Shown piece after piece: positions 1-9,261 of a stretch of DNA of 64,000 nt. Below the pieces are notes generated by a model. That model was not told where the DNA came from. It worked only from the letters and a program-made list of their open reading frames with translations, and did no database searches. Location of the stretch: contig CM074144.1 in NCBI GenBank assembly GCA_037178625.1, forward strand, positions 744,001 through 808,000, written 5' to 3'. The translations under genes were made by a program, and so were the position numbers. The DNA comes from Skeletonema tropicum. Lineage: Eukaryota; Bacillariophyta; Thalassiosirophyceae; Thalassiosirales; Thalassiosiraceae. Each line of letters opens with the position of its first letter. The stretch's first letter is position 1.

Positions 1-429
1 TCGGAGTTAGAATCACTTGAGATAGTGAAGATAAAGGGAATGAAGTGAAGATTTGCCACTATGCGTAACATGATTTACAACGTACAGAACTATGCTTGCC
101 AAAGGTGTATACAGGATGAAGAGTCACTCTCAAGACACGCGATTAGGGACACAATCCATCATCCATTATGAGATAATATCGGTCAACGTAAACGACATCC
201 TACCAAGAACCAAGAACCCGAACGAGGTGATGATTAAGCTCTGAGAGAATAATAAACGACCTCGGGCAGGAAGAAGGACATGGCAAGAGCCTCTGAGACA
301 ACACGATGAATGAGAAGGAGGAGAGAGAACTCAATCAATTAAGTATCCAGAACGCTAGAACTAGTCACCGGACTAAAGCGGTGAAAGAGGTAAAGATACC
401 AGCAACTCATTTCTGTACGACGATCAATT
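1..429. other. No recognisable gene
   Basis: I see no ORF or RNA gene that can be supported here. The stretch lies directly upstream of the copia relic and may be more decayed element sequence, but no motif shows this. Confidence 0.4.
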
Positions 430-1333
430 TTGATCAAAGCATCTCGTGACACTCGGGCATACAGGACCGCGATGCATCTGAGGGGTTACATTGAAAGGAC
501 GTACATTGAAAGGTATTTACGTTTACGGGGAGACCGTAGAGGCCGGTGAAGATTGATCCAGCCGGTATATAGGGATCATTTTGACCGCAAGCATGATCAA
601 AACATGTTGCCAGATTTGGTGCCGAGGGAATCCAAGCATACATTAATACCGGTCATCATATTGGGCTGAATGCACCCAGCGGCCAACGGGGAGAAGTTAA
701 AACAGTGTCCAACTAGATATCAACAGATCATGGGAATGCTTCGATCGATTGGATTTGGACGCATTTATATTCAGATTGATGTCGTCATCATGACACAATA
801 CATGACCGCACTTCGTCTTGGACACCTCGAAAGCTATTTACGGAATTATACGTTACCTGGACAGGTATCCAGATAGGAGACTTGCTACGTCTATAACGCA
901 TGTCGAAGAAGCCCCAAAACATAGCACAGATTGGAAGGATTTTTTCGGGAGACGATTGAGGAAGACCCAGCGGAAATACCTGTTCTGTTGGGAGAGAAGG
1001 CGAGGATCAGAATCTTATCGTTCAATTCACAAGAAGCAGAGTACGGTTGAATCTACAAATCTTGGAGCCGACACCTTATCATCAAGGGGGAGTATACCGC
1101 AACGAGAATTTTACAATGTCGATAATACCTCCTGGACGGAGTCAACGAGTCAACTACTCGGACACACTCAAGAAGAAATTACCTTCATACAAGAGGATTC
1201 AACTTTCTTCAACGACTTCATATATTACCCAAATCAGTGCACGATAATGGATGAGAAGATTTCCAATGAAATGAGACTTAGCTTTATGAATCGCAAGCGT
1301 AAGCTTACAATTCACGGGGAGCGTTTCGTGTAG
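430..1333 (+). mobile_element. Decayed Ty1/copia pol fragment (RT end and RNase H)
   Basis: Three overlapping frames carry consecutive pieces of a copia-type polyprotein. The piece at 670-876 contains YQQIMGMLRSIGFGRIYIQID and GHLES, the usual context just after the RT catalytic centre. The piece at 818-1333 contains RYLDRYP, DWKDFFG and the RNase H-like KKQSTVESTNLGAD. The piece at 1047-1247 contains a TLKKK motif seen near the end of RNase H in diatom and oomycete copia copies. Reading needs at least two frame changes, so the copy is dead. LTRs, integrase and gag are not visible. Family membership rests on remembered motif order, not on a search. Confidence 0.68.
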
Positions 1334-1655
1334 CACGGAACGTCTCATTCCCTTAGACGATCACTCACTTCTCACCATCTTTATCCTTGTTATGTATCCT
1401 TACCATGTATTTATATTATTAGTTGATGTTATCGCAGTAGTACTGATTAGTCTGTATATTACGTAATCATTAACGTAGTGTGAGAAACGAATCGCTGGCG
1501 CTCAAATCGCTACTGGCGGGAACTAAATCGTACCGGAAATAAATCGTACCACGGAGACATCTCCACACAAATCACTAACAAAACACAAAAACGACGCATT
1601 CTACACCCTAATATCCCTAGTGAGTTTTGAGATTGAGTATTCAATCTCATCCGAA

Positions 1656-1679
1656 ATGAGATTGAATATTCAATCTCAT
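1656..1679. repeat. 24-bp perfect palindrome, left end of inner element
   Basis: ATGAGATTGAAT followed by its exact reverse complement. A second copy with one mismatch precedes it at 1627-1650. It may be a transposase binding site or a hairpin. Confidence 0.9.
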
Positions 1680-1943
1680 CTCATTTACTAGTGTTTCATA
1701 CTATATGCGCGCGTGAGAGCGCACAAAAAGTCCGCCATAAAATTTTGACACTAGTTCAGAATATCTGAGTTTTACCAATAAAATAACTAACTCTCCTATT
1801 GTCTACAAAAATTAACGGAAATCTTAAAGTACGTCATGGTTGGCCCTCCAGTTCAATAACAATATGGCAGAAAAACTTATCAAAGTCAACATAAGTCTTA
1901 TCAGTTATATACCAGACCATCTCATAGATCGCTCGATTGGCAA

Positions 1944-3527
1944 TCAACGTGCCCGGGTGGGAGAGGCATCGGAGGAAGAGGACGATGATGCAACTATCAT
2001 AGCCAACTGATCATCTTCCTGTTCATTAGTGTTGCAAGGCCTGCATAGGTTCGGATGCGCAATATGATAGCAGCTCCGACCTTGAATAATAGGTTGACCA
2101 TTTATTTCTCCAACCTCAACGTAGAATGGAGGAACATCGCCCCTCGATAGATCTACAAGAGATGGATTCTCACGTAGCAGCCTCGCCTTCAATGAATCAT
2201 TGCCTCGTAAGCGCTCCAGTATCTTACTGCTGCGGTCCTTATCAAAACAAAGAACTCGTTTACATCCCACGCACATTGTGATAACATTTTTCTGTCCGCA
2301 GAGATCGCAAGTTCCATTTTTGTGCACGAAGCCTTCTCCATCAGTCTCCCGTCTGAACATTCGTGATATGTTTCCTGTACAATTCGTATAACGTTGTATG
2401 AGGTCATCGTAGTTGGTATGATTTGTTGCGGCGTTCTTTGACTTCCCTTTTCCAAGAGGCGTAGCTCCTGTGCTGCCGATGCTCCCAAGAATTGAGTGAT
2501 CCTTTTGGACACGTGTAGTCTGTCTCCGTGGGTCGAACCGTGGAGCAGCAGCTACGACGTAGTTGTTTTCGGCAGGGACTATAGCGGTGGAAGATTGTTC
2601 ATTTTTAGCATGCTTTTTTGCTGATCTAATAAGCTTTTCAACCAGGACCCGTAGAGAATCGTGGAATGAATAACATTGGTTATTCCTCTGACGGACGGAT
2701 TGAATAGTATCAGTAGAGGGGTCGGGCTCCTTCCTTGCGGTGACAGCTTGGACTGGTCGATGAAACAGGACACCATATATCATGAGTTCACGGGCAGAAA
2801 TTGTCGTCTGCGGTGTCTTGATAGGCAATATAGTTTTGCAATTCCAAGTGAATCTTGTGGTCGTATCAGAACCACCCTTCGAGACGTTCCAAAGAGAGTA
2901 ATCAAGCGGGAGAAGCTTGTTACATGCTGGGATTGGATACTTAACATTGGCGGCGCTTCCTGGGATCAACTCACGTACAATAAGGAGAGACGTCATGAAG
3001 TCATCCATCGTATACTTCCGTCTGAGTTTGCTATCACTCTGAAGAATTTCCTCAAACAGCTTCAAAGGAATATCTTCCACCCTCTCAAGGTAACACAACT
3101 TTAGCCCCTTTTCGTACAGATATTCAAGAGCCATGCCGTAATCTGCCAACAGCTGCGCTTGAAATGTGACGATGAGTCCATACAAAATTCTTCCTTGTGC
3201 ATCACCAACAAGTAATGTGGTTGTGTCCCGGCCGTATGTGAAAGCATGATGTAGAATCTGTATTCTCTCGCTCTTGTTTGGAATAAGCTGTTGTAGCAAT
3301 TCCCTATCAGATGAAGAAACACGCAAGTACAAAGCATCGTCTTGTGTCATGGAGGCAACGTCATCATGGTCACCCGTGGAGAAGTCTACATCATTGTCAT
3401 CACCGAAGGTGAGATTTCCTTCACCACCACTGTTTTGATTTGTGGCTTCCACAGCATCGGCGGCATCGGCATCGCTGCCATCATCTTCTCCGTCGACGAG
3501 ACGGCTTCTCTTCCGGCGGCTGGACAT
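1944..3527 (-). CDS. Transposon-borne protein with C-terminal Cys/His cluster, possible piggyBac relative
   Basis: A 527-residue protein and the only long ORF between the nested terminal inverted repeats. The first 60 residues are acidic after a short basic start (SSRRKRSR). Around residues 200-250 is a stretch with WNVSKGGSDTTTRF and then ISARELMIYG, which recalls the late part of piggyBac-type DDE_Tnp_1_7 proteins (a KGGVD motif followed by a conserved Arg helix). Near residue 410 begins CDLCGQKNVITMCVGCKRVLC, followed by a later CYH-x3-H-x4-C-x2-C cluster, a plausible zinc-binding tail as in piggyBac proteins. I cannot find an intact DDD catalytic core, so the protein may be non-catalytic or a different family. 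The ORF is uninterrupted, which suggests recent activity or selection. Confidence 0.5.
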   Translation of the reverse strand: MSSRRKRSRLVDGEDDGSDADAADAVEATNQNSGGEGNLTFGDDNDVDFSTGDHDDVASMTQDDALYLRVSSSDRELLQQLIPNKSERIQILHHAFTYGRDTTTLLVGDAQGRILYGLIVTFQAQLLADYGMALEYLYEKGLKLCYLERVEDIPLKLFEEILQSDSKLRRKYTMDDFMTSLLIVRELIPGSAANVKYPIPACNKLLPLDYSLWNVSKGGSDTTTRFTWNCKTILPIKTPQTTISARELMIYGVLFHRPVQAVTARKEPDPSTDTIQSVRQRNNQCYSFHDSLRVLVEKLIRSAKKHAKNEQSSTAIVPAENNYVVAAAPRFDPRRQTTRVQKDHSILGSIGSTGATPLGKGKSKNAATNHTNYDDLIQRYTNCTGNISRMFRRETDGEGFVHKNGTCDLCGQKNVITMCVGCKRVLCFDKDRSSKILERLRGNDSLKARLLRENPSLVDLSRGDVPPFYVEVGEINGQPIIQGRSCYHIAHPNLCRPCNTNEQEDDQLAMIVASSSSSSDASPTRAR

Positions 3528-3781
3528 CGTTTAATAGTAACCTACTGCTTATGGCATGAAGCCAGCAGGGATAGTGGACGCCAATAGAGCCGTTCATGTT
3601 TTCACGGGACCGTGCCATGATTGCTCTTGCCTCTTTCTAGCTCTAGAGGGGGAGGATGAGCATCTATGTCTAAGTGCGAAAGTGGTGCTTTGAGGGTGCC
3701 AAAAAACTAGTGCTTACAGATTTTGACAACTACTTAGTTAGATATTGCGCGCACTATAAAATGTATACACTAGCAAATTGG

Positions 3782-3805
3782 ATGAGATTGAATATTCAAT
3801 CTCAT
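3782..3805. repeat. 24-bp perfect palindrome, right end of inner element
   Basis: Identical to the palindrome at the left end and at a comparable distance from the terminus (about 32 bp against 41 bp). Confidence 0.9.
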
Positions 3806-3841
3806 CGCGCTGAAACGCGCTCCAAAACTCACTATGGATAT

Positions 3842-4223
3842 CATGGTTCTGAGCCTCCATGTCAACGCCTATCCCAAATAATCGACCATAATATGATAGT
3901 ATAGACAAGTAGCTTTCGATAGAACCACTGGTCAACGTTGTAGGTAGTATACTCGCATAGCAGCAGCAGCACAGGCATGCAGATATGCCGTAGACATGCG
4001 TCATTCTAGATCGAAATAGCAGTTATTGGTCCCAAATTTGTCGATAGGTGCTCCATCTCGACGAACTATAGTCTCTTCTGCATCATATCATGTATATATA
4101 CTGTTTGGGATTCTATTTTTAGACCGCTCTATGTATTTTCGTCGAGTAGCATGGCCGAATTTATGACTCTTTTCATGTTGTTAGTGTTTTGTGCGTAAAA
4201 TTTGATAAATCGTACCGCGGCGA
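3842..4223. other. Right-hand interior of outer TIR element, no gene seen
   Basis: No supportable ORF. A CACTAACA-type word near 4185 is mirrored on the left side near 1575, consistent with extended imperfect terminal repeats. Confidence 0.4.
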
Positions 4224-4273
4224 GGTACGATTTAGTTCCCGCCAGTAGATCGGCCTGTTTTTAAGCGCATTTA

Positions 4274-5393
4274 AGGCGGGGACAATTTAATCTTTGAGTT
4301 ACTATTGATACCCCCCCACCTAGACACCGGTTTCAGGGCTAGTGGTTCCCCCGAGGGGATTTTTACCCCCGCTGTGAAGACCACTAACAAACACAAACCT
4401 CCAACAAGATGGCATCGGACACAACACCAACACAATGGTACAATGGTAGTACTACCCTCTAACAACACTTTTAGTTGAGTTATTTTTTACATCGCTTAGT
4501 TCTAAACTCATCGGCTGCCGCCCCCCAGCATCGCCATGGTGCTCATTGACGTGCATTTCTATCGGAGCACGAAAACATTTAATGCATAATGATCCGCACG
4601 AAGGTGCGGGCAAATGATGACCATTCGGAGTCAAAAAGCTCTTTGAAAAGGAAGGAAAAGATGTGACGGACGATGCTCTAGATGCCGCCATCGGGCGTAT
4701 TGAGACAATCACTGCAGATGCGTCTGACCCAGGTGCATGCAATCTTGTTGAATTTCTCCATGAGGGTGATACGTGCGATAATGCAACATTTACCTAATTT
4801 CCTAAGTGATATGATATGATACGTTGAAGGATTTACACTCTGACTCCACTCCCATCGTTACGAAAGGGATTTACATTCTTCTCCCAGACGAAAATATCAA
4901 TGTCGATGTTATCAATGTTGATCTTCCAACAGAGCCTGCAAAGAAAAAACAAAAAACATGTGCATTCAAGGCGGGCGATGATGGGCAAGGACTACAAGTT
5001 TGTGGAATACCTCCGTTACGAAACAGATGCAGCCGACCCAAGGGCAAAGGCTAAATGGATGGGTTCGCCGGTTGTGTTGCGGCTGCTGTCTAGGTTGTTC
5101 TATGTCAAATGCTTACCCATTTGTATCATGTGCCTTCAGAGTGGCAAGAAGGTTGTCAAGGGGAAGTCGAAAGATAAATTGGAAGCACGAGCGGAGCAGG
5201 CACATGCAAAGCAACAGTAACAACTAAGATCTACACAACCATGCCCACTACATACTTACGACCTATGTAATAGGTACTCTACTACAGCCTCTACACCGGG
5301 GGTAAAAATTACGGGGGTAGAAAAGTTGACCCCCCCCCCTCACCACAGCAAGCTGCGCTTAATAGTAACTTGAAGATTAAATTGTCCCCGCCT
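4274..5393. mobile_element. Third TIR element (1.1 kb)
   Basis: A 33-bp end starting AGGCGGGGACAATTTAATCT (4274-4306) recurs inverted at 5361-5393 with two mismatches. AAGCGC occurs on both flanks (4263-4268 and 5394-5399), directly abutting on the right but five bases away on the left, so the exact duplication is unclear. C-runs of seven and nine sit just inside each end. The interior holds broken coding sequence. It lies only 25 bp beyond the outer element at 1510-4248. Confidence 0.65.
4548..5219 (+). pseudogene. Degenerate element-borne coding sequence
   Basis: Coding-like stretches run on the plus strand in changing frames. One reads CISIGARKHLMHNDPHEGAG near 4550-4610, then KKLFEKEGKDVTDDALDAAI to about 4795. 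Another ORF is open at 4824-5054, and a third frame runs to a stop at 5219 with a Lys/Glu/Ala-rich end (KSKDKLEARAEQAHAKQQ). In-frame stops and shifts separate them. No family is recognised. The position inside a TIR element suggests a decayed transposon protein. Confidence 0.4.
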
Positions 5394-5981
5394 AAGCGCC
5401 TGCGTAGCCCTGGTACAAAATCCTACGGGCTTTCTCGTAGCAGTAGGAATTGACACGTCATCAAAGAACAGCCATCCGGATGGTGCCACGTCATGATGTG
5501 ATAGTCATTTGAATGGTGTTTGAGTGGTGCCACGAACATTTCTTGGGCATCATCGACACAACATCGCGCAGAAATGTTGCTACTGAAGAGGTCAATTCTC
5601 CTCTACTCGTTGGATTTAGCGAATCATCGACTGCACCATTGGATTCAGCGTAAAAAATTGACCTAGAAAGAACTTAGTTTTGGCTTATAGCTTGCATGTA
5701 CACCAACGTAACTCCACTTGGCTGACTTGGCTCACTTGGCTAGTGCATTTGGCGCGCCATTCTCGGTTTTTCCAATGAATCCGAAAGGTATCGAGCATGC
5801 TTTGGAAAGAGCCTCTTGACTCTTGAGGCTTGAGGGGCCCGCCGGCCCACCATTACCAGTTACCAGGCGTCCTACTTTAAAATTTCTGTTACATATCGTA
5901 GACTTAGCGTGTTGCATCTTGGGCATCTGGCATTTCATTAATTTCATACAGATACAGTGTGTACAATAATTCAAAGACAAC
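5394..5981. other. Intergenic, upstream of the dehydrogenase-like gene
   Basis: No gene seen. It contains a short tandem run of CTTGGCTGA/CTTGGCTCA near 5717-5742 and presumably the promoter of the gene starting at 5982. Confidence 0.4.
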
Positions 5982-7063
5982 ATGATAATGAAGCTTTCTT
6001 GGAAAGTGCTTTTCGCCATCGGTATCGCCGTTTCAATCAAACCACTAGTTACCACTTTGATCTGGCTAAAACAAGCCCCCGCTGATGATTACATCGGCAA
6101 TATACCTCTCTTGTCCACCGAGCAATTGGTGCCTCACGTAAAAGGAAAGAATGCGCTTCTCGTAGGTGGCACCCGAGGGGTCGGAATGGGCACGGCGCTT
6201 GCTTTGTATAGGGCTGGTGCAAATGTTACTATCGTGGGGAGGAGTGAACATAGCGGTGCAAAGGCCATTGCAACTATCCAAAAATTATCGCCCTCTACAC
6301 CCACATCAATACCAGGCTCTATTAATTTTGTGCAAATTTTGTGCAAGGAGACATTGGCACAATCTGTACAGCTATGAAACTTATCGAACAATTATCTGCG
6401 TCTCCAACATCTTACGACTTTGCGGTAGTCTCAGCGGCAACATTCCCAGAGTGGACAAAACCACTCCAAAATGTCGATGGATTAGATAAATCATTTGCAA
6501 TTGCAGTCATGGGACGATTCCTTGTGTATCGCAATGCGCATCGTTTCATGAACAAGCATGCACGGATAGTGAATGTCTTGGCATCTGGTGAAAAGCTTCC
6601 AGTAGAATTTTTCGATAAAGATATTGCAACGGGAGAGCGTAATGTCACGGGATTACTTGAAGCTATGATTACGTTTGCGGTTGGGAATGAGATCATGATG
6701 GATGGATTGTACACCTACGATAATCGATATGCGTCAAAAGATTACTTTACGATGATTTCGACTCATCCCGGAACACTCCAGACAGACTTACACCAAGGTC
6801 AAGGGTTCTTATTTTTTGATATGTTTGAGACTACAATTACAACCATTGCTGGTACGACAGAAGAGGATGTAGGAGTACTTCAGTCGAGTATTCTTGTGAG
6901 TAAACAAGTTCATCTAAACGAACTTTCATTTGTGGATAGTTTTGGATATGGTCGAGTTCATGATATTAAGATGAAGGATATGATTGAAGAGAATTCAAGT
7001 TGGTTGTGGGAGATGTTGACGAAGTTAGAAAAGAGTTCATCTTCACAGTGCCGCTCAGCTTAG
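5982..7063 (+). pseudogene. Short-chain dehydrogenase/reductase-like gene, frameshifted by an 11-bp tandem duplication
   Basis: The N-terminal part (5982-6377) has a hydrophobic anchor or signal followed by KNALLVGGTRGVGMGTALAL, a Rossmann nucleotide-binding loop of the GxxxGxG type. The rest (from about 6341 to 7063) continues the fold with NVLASG and an HPGTLQTDL segment typical of fungal-type SDR relatives. The usual YxxxK catalytic pair is not evident. The two halves are in different frames because AATTTTGTGCA is repeated head to tail at 6324-6334 and 6335-6345. Deleting one copy in thought makes the frame continuous (INFVQ-GDIGT). No intron explanation fits, because no GT-AG segment there restores the frame. 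The gene is therefore broken in this allele, or the duplication is a sequence error. Confidence 0.72.
6324..6345 (+). repeat. 11-bp tandem duplication causing frameshift
   Basis: Two exact copies of AATTTTGTGCA lie inside the dehydrogenase-like gene. Confidence 0.93.
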
Positions 7064-7571
7064 CTCTTGAAATCGTAATTGTAAGACGTAGTATCCTACT
7101 ATTCCAACCTCATACTTACCTCCACTCGATCGGGAGGGCGGGGTGAGGCGGAGGCTTCAGCTGGCTCCAGGCTGTACTTCGGCTATTTTCTACGCACGTG
7201 ATATTTTGGAAGTCGTAGGAGTAAAAGGAGAAGTGAAAAGCCGTCACACAAAATCTCTACCATATATAAGGTTAATAGTTAAGGTTAAGCTATGTTTACA
7301 GTTCCCATAGAGTAAGTATGTATTTGGCCAGATTACATTTTTGTCCCAGATTGATTATATAGATAAAAGAACTTTACCTGCCAAGACTCCCTGGCGGCCA
7401 AGTGAGAAAGAACATATGAAGCGCGACTCAATACTATTACCTGCGCTTCTCTTCTCTTGCATGCGCGATTACTTATGTAAAATATTAGAGAACGAACAGA
7501 TCAAAGTATGTAATTTGTAATTCTGCTCGCCAGAAGGCAAGGAAAGGTCGAATCGCCTTATAATACCAATA
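7064..7571. other. Intergenic
   Basis: No gene seen. A partial direct repeat of ATACCAA...CAAAGCAGCAAC overlaps the start of the next ORF (7561-7625), which makes its start codon uncertain. Confidence 0.4.
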
Positions 7572-8066
7572 TTGTACCAACAAAGCAGCAACACAATCCA
7601 TAATACCAACAAAGCAGCAACAGCAAGTGTTGGCCTCATTTGGATACAAACTGAACACCTGTCGCTATTGGAAGAATTGAAAAGGGTGACAACCATGTGT
7701 CTACCCATAATGACCGATAAAATGACTGAAGACCTTCCCCATCGCAAACGTCGAGAAATACGGTTCGATGACACTGAAAAGATTCATGTCGTCAAAAGTC
7801 ACTGTGAAACGGTTGCGCCTAATGAGCTCTGGTACACCGAAAACGAGTTCAGAATAATGAAGCTTGCTGAGAAGACAAGGAGACGATTGGCCGAATTGAG
7901 GGAGCAGAGAAGCTCATTAAGCTTCACCAAGAAACAACTGAAAACGTTCGATGACGAGCGTCAGCAGGATGCACTTCTGTCACTTGAACCCAATATAATT
8001 CCTCCAGTGTTCCCTGTGGAATATGCAAAAGAAATCTGTGATCGTATGAGTAGAGCATCATCCTGA
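7572..8066 (+). CDS. Small unknown protein with ELWYT motif
   Basis: Up to 164 residues. The first 40 residues overlap a nucleotide repeat, so the true start may be an internal Met (for example MCLPIM or MTDKM). The informative part is REIRFDDTEKIHVVKSH, then NELWYTENEFRIMK, then a charged helix rich in Lys, Arg and Glu. This arrangement (beta-strand-like V/I-x-F, then ELWYT and a helix with MK) is one I associate with short lineage-specific proteins of diatoms, with no known function. The 73-codon gene repeated in the array (VQFAEIVQLYTYTVD, then ELYTKADYNSMK) shows the same pattern and may be a paralogue. Confidence 0.6.
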   Translation: MYQQSSNTIHNTNKAATASVGLIWIQTEHLSLLEELKRVTTMCLPIMTDKMTEDLPHRKRREIRFDDTEKIHVVKSHCETVAPNELWYTENEFRIMKLAEKTRRRLAELREQRSSLSFTKKQLKTFDDERQQDALLSLEPNIIPPVFPVEYAKEICDRMSRASS

Positions 8067-9261
8067 TGTCTGATATCTCTCTTCTCTTAACGATCCATAG
8101 CATATTGTAGAGCTGCTTTAAGAGTGTAAAATAATCTTGTCGAATAATATCAACACAATCTGCCCTGTTTCAAAAGACTTCGCATTGCTCCAGCATAATA
8201 TCTGTTTCATCTGACAATACGACGGACGATGGTCTGGTTTTCTTCCTATATTCAAATGCAACACAAGTAACAAGTAACGCTATCGCTCGCAGGAAGACAC
8301 CCTTCGACACACGATGTCGCCGTCGAGAGGGAGTTTTAACAATATTAGTATAATGATATCTTTTAACGAATCACTAGGAGGTGTGGTAAACATTGGAGCT
8401 TGCTTTACATAAATATTATTAACTGCTATATACACAGACCTGCCTCCTACACCGACTTGCTGGCAAACTACTTATTATGCGTCGATAATCATAAAAGTAA
8501 TGGAGCCGCAGATGTAAGCCAATACCAATACATCTGTAGACTCTGTAAATATCCAACCTCCGACTGCACCATTAGAATTGGGGGTAAGAAATGGTTGAGA
8601 ATCTATGTCATGATCTGCTGTATTGTTAGTTATTTTTTGTTGATGTGGTTGAGCGAGGGTTGAGGTAGGGTTGAGGTTCAACCTATGTTACGTGTAGCGC
8701 TGGATTTTATCCCAGTGCGACTCTTCCGGTCATAACCTACTGTGGACCATCCTCAAGTTCTGGTGACCGAGTAAGTTCGTAGTTTTGAGAAGTGACTCCA
8801 GGTGCTTGAATTGGAGACTCGCATGCGTTGAGGGAGGTAAGTAAAACTACGTCGTATCACCTAATACCTACCGTACAGTATATCTATCTATCTATGTACT
8901 TAGTACCGATGTGACATACATATTTCTGGTGAGTTCCCTGAGACATGTCAGGCAGAACATACTTATGTATTGTACAAATCACAAATCATCAAGTTGCAAG
9001 CTATTGTAAGTTGGCCGCTCGCCAGAAGCGTACTCCTTATGTTGCTAAGTATTGGTGGAAGATAAATAGATAGATTATTTTAGTTGATTTCTCTCCTTAA
9101 CTACTACTACTACTACTTCTTTTTATTCACCAACTGTTCATTTTGACAATGCAGTTATAATAGGATTACTACTTATATATCGTATCCTAATGTGCTAAAA
9201 TCCGACTAATACAAAACTACAATAAACTGATCCCCTCTGCTTCTCACTTCCACAAATGAAC
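8067..9261. other. Intergenic, 1.2 kb, no gene recognised
   Basis: Only short ORFs without codon structure. Simple repeats occur: TATC repeats near 8880-8895 and CTA repeats near 9102-9116. It holds the 3-prime regions of the flanking convergent genes. Confidence 0.45.

Larger units (their letters stand above)
1615..3837. mobile_element. Inner TIR element (2.2 kb) carrying the 527-codon ORF
   Basis: The left end CCCTAGTGAGTTTTG (1615-1629) matches the inverted right end CCATAGTGAGTTTTG with one mismatch. ATAT occurs on both outer sides (1611-1614 and 3838-3841). Both ends then hold the same 24-bp perfect palindrome, subterminal ACTAGTG copies and a GCGCGC patch. A CCCT-type end together with a C-terminal Cys/His cluster in the ORF recalls piggyBac elements, but the usual TTAA target is absent. 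Confidence 0.65.
1510..4248. mobile_element. Outer TIR element (2.7 kb) with ATCG flanks
   Basis: The first 25 bases (1510-1534, starting CTACTGGCGGGAACTAAATC) recur as a perfect inverted copy at 4224-4248. The same four bases, ATCG, flank both ends (1506-1509 and 4249-4252) and look like a target-site duplication. A second copy of the AAATCGTACC part of the terminal repeat lies just inside the left end. This outer element encloses the inner inverted-repeat element and the 527-codon gene. Superfamily is not assigned. Confidence 0.7.
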
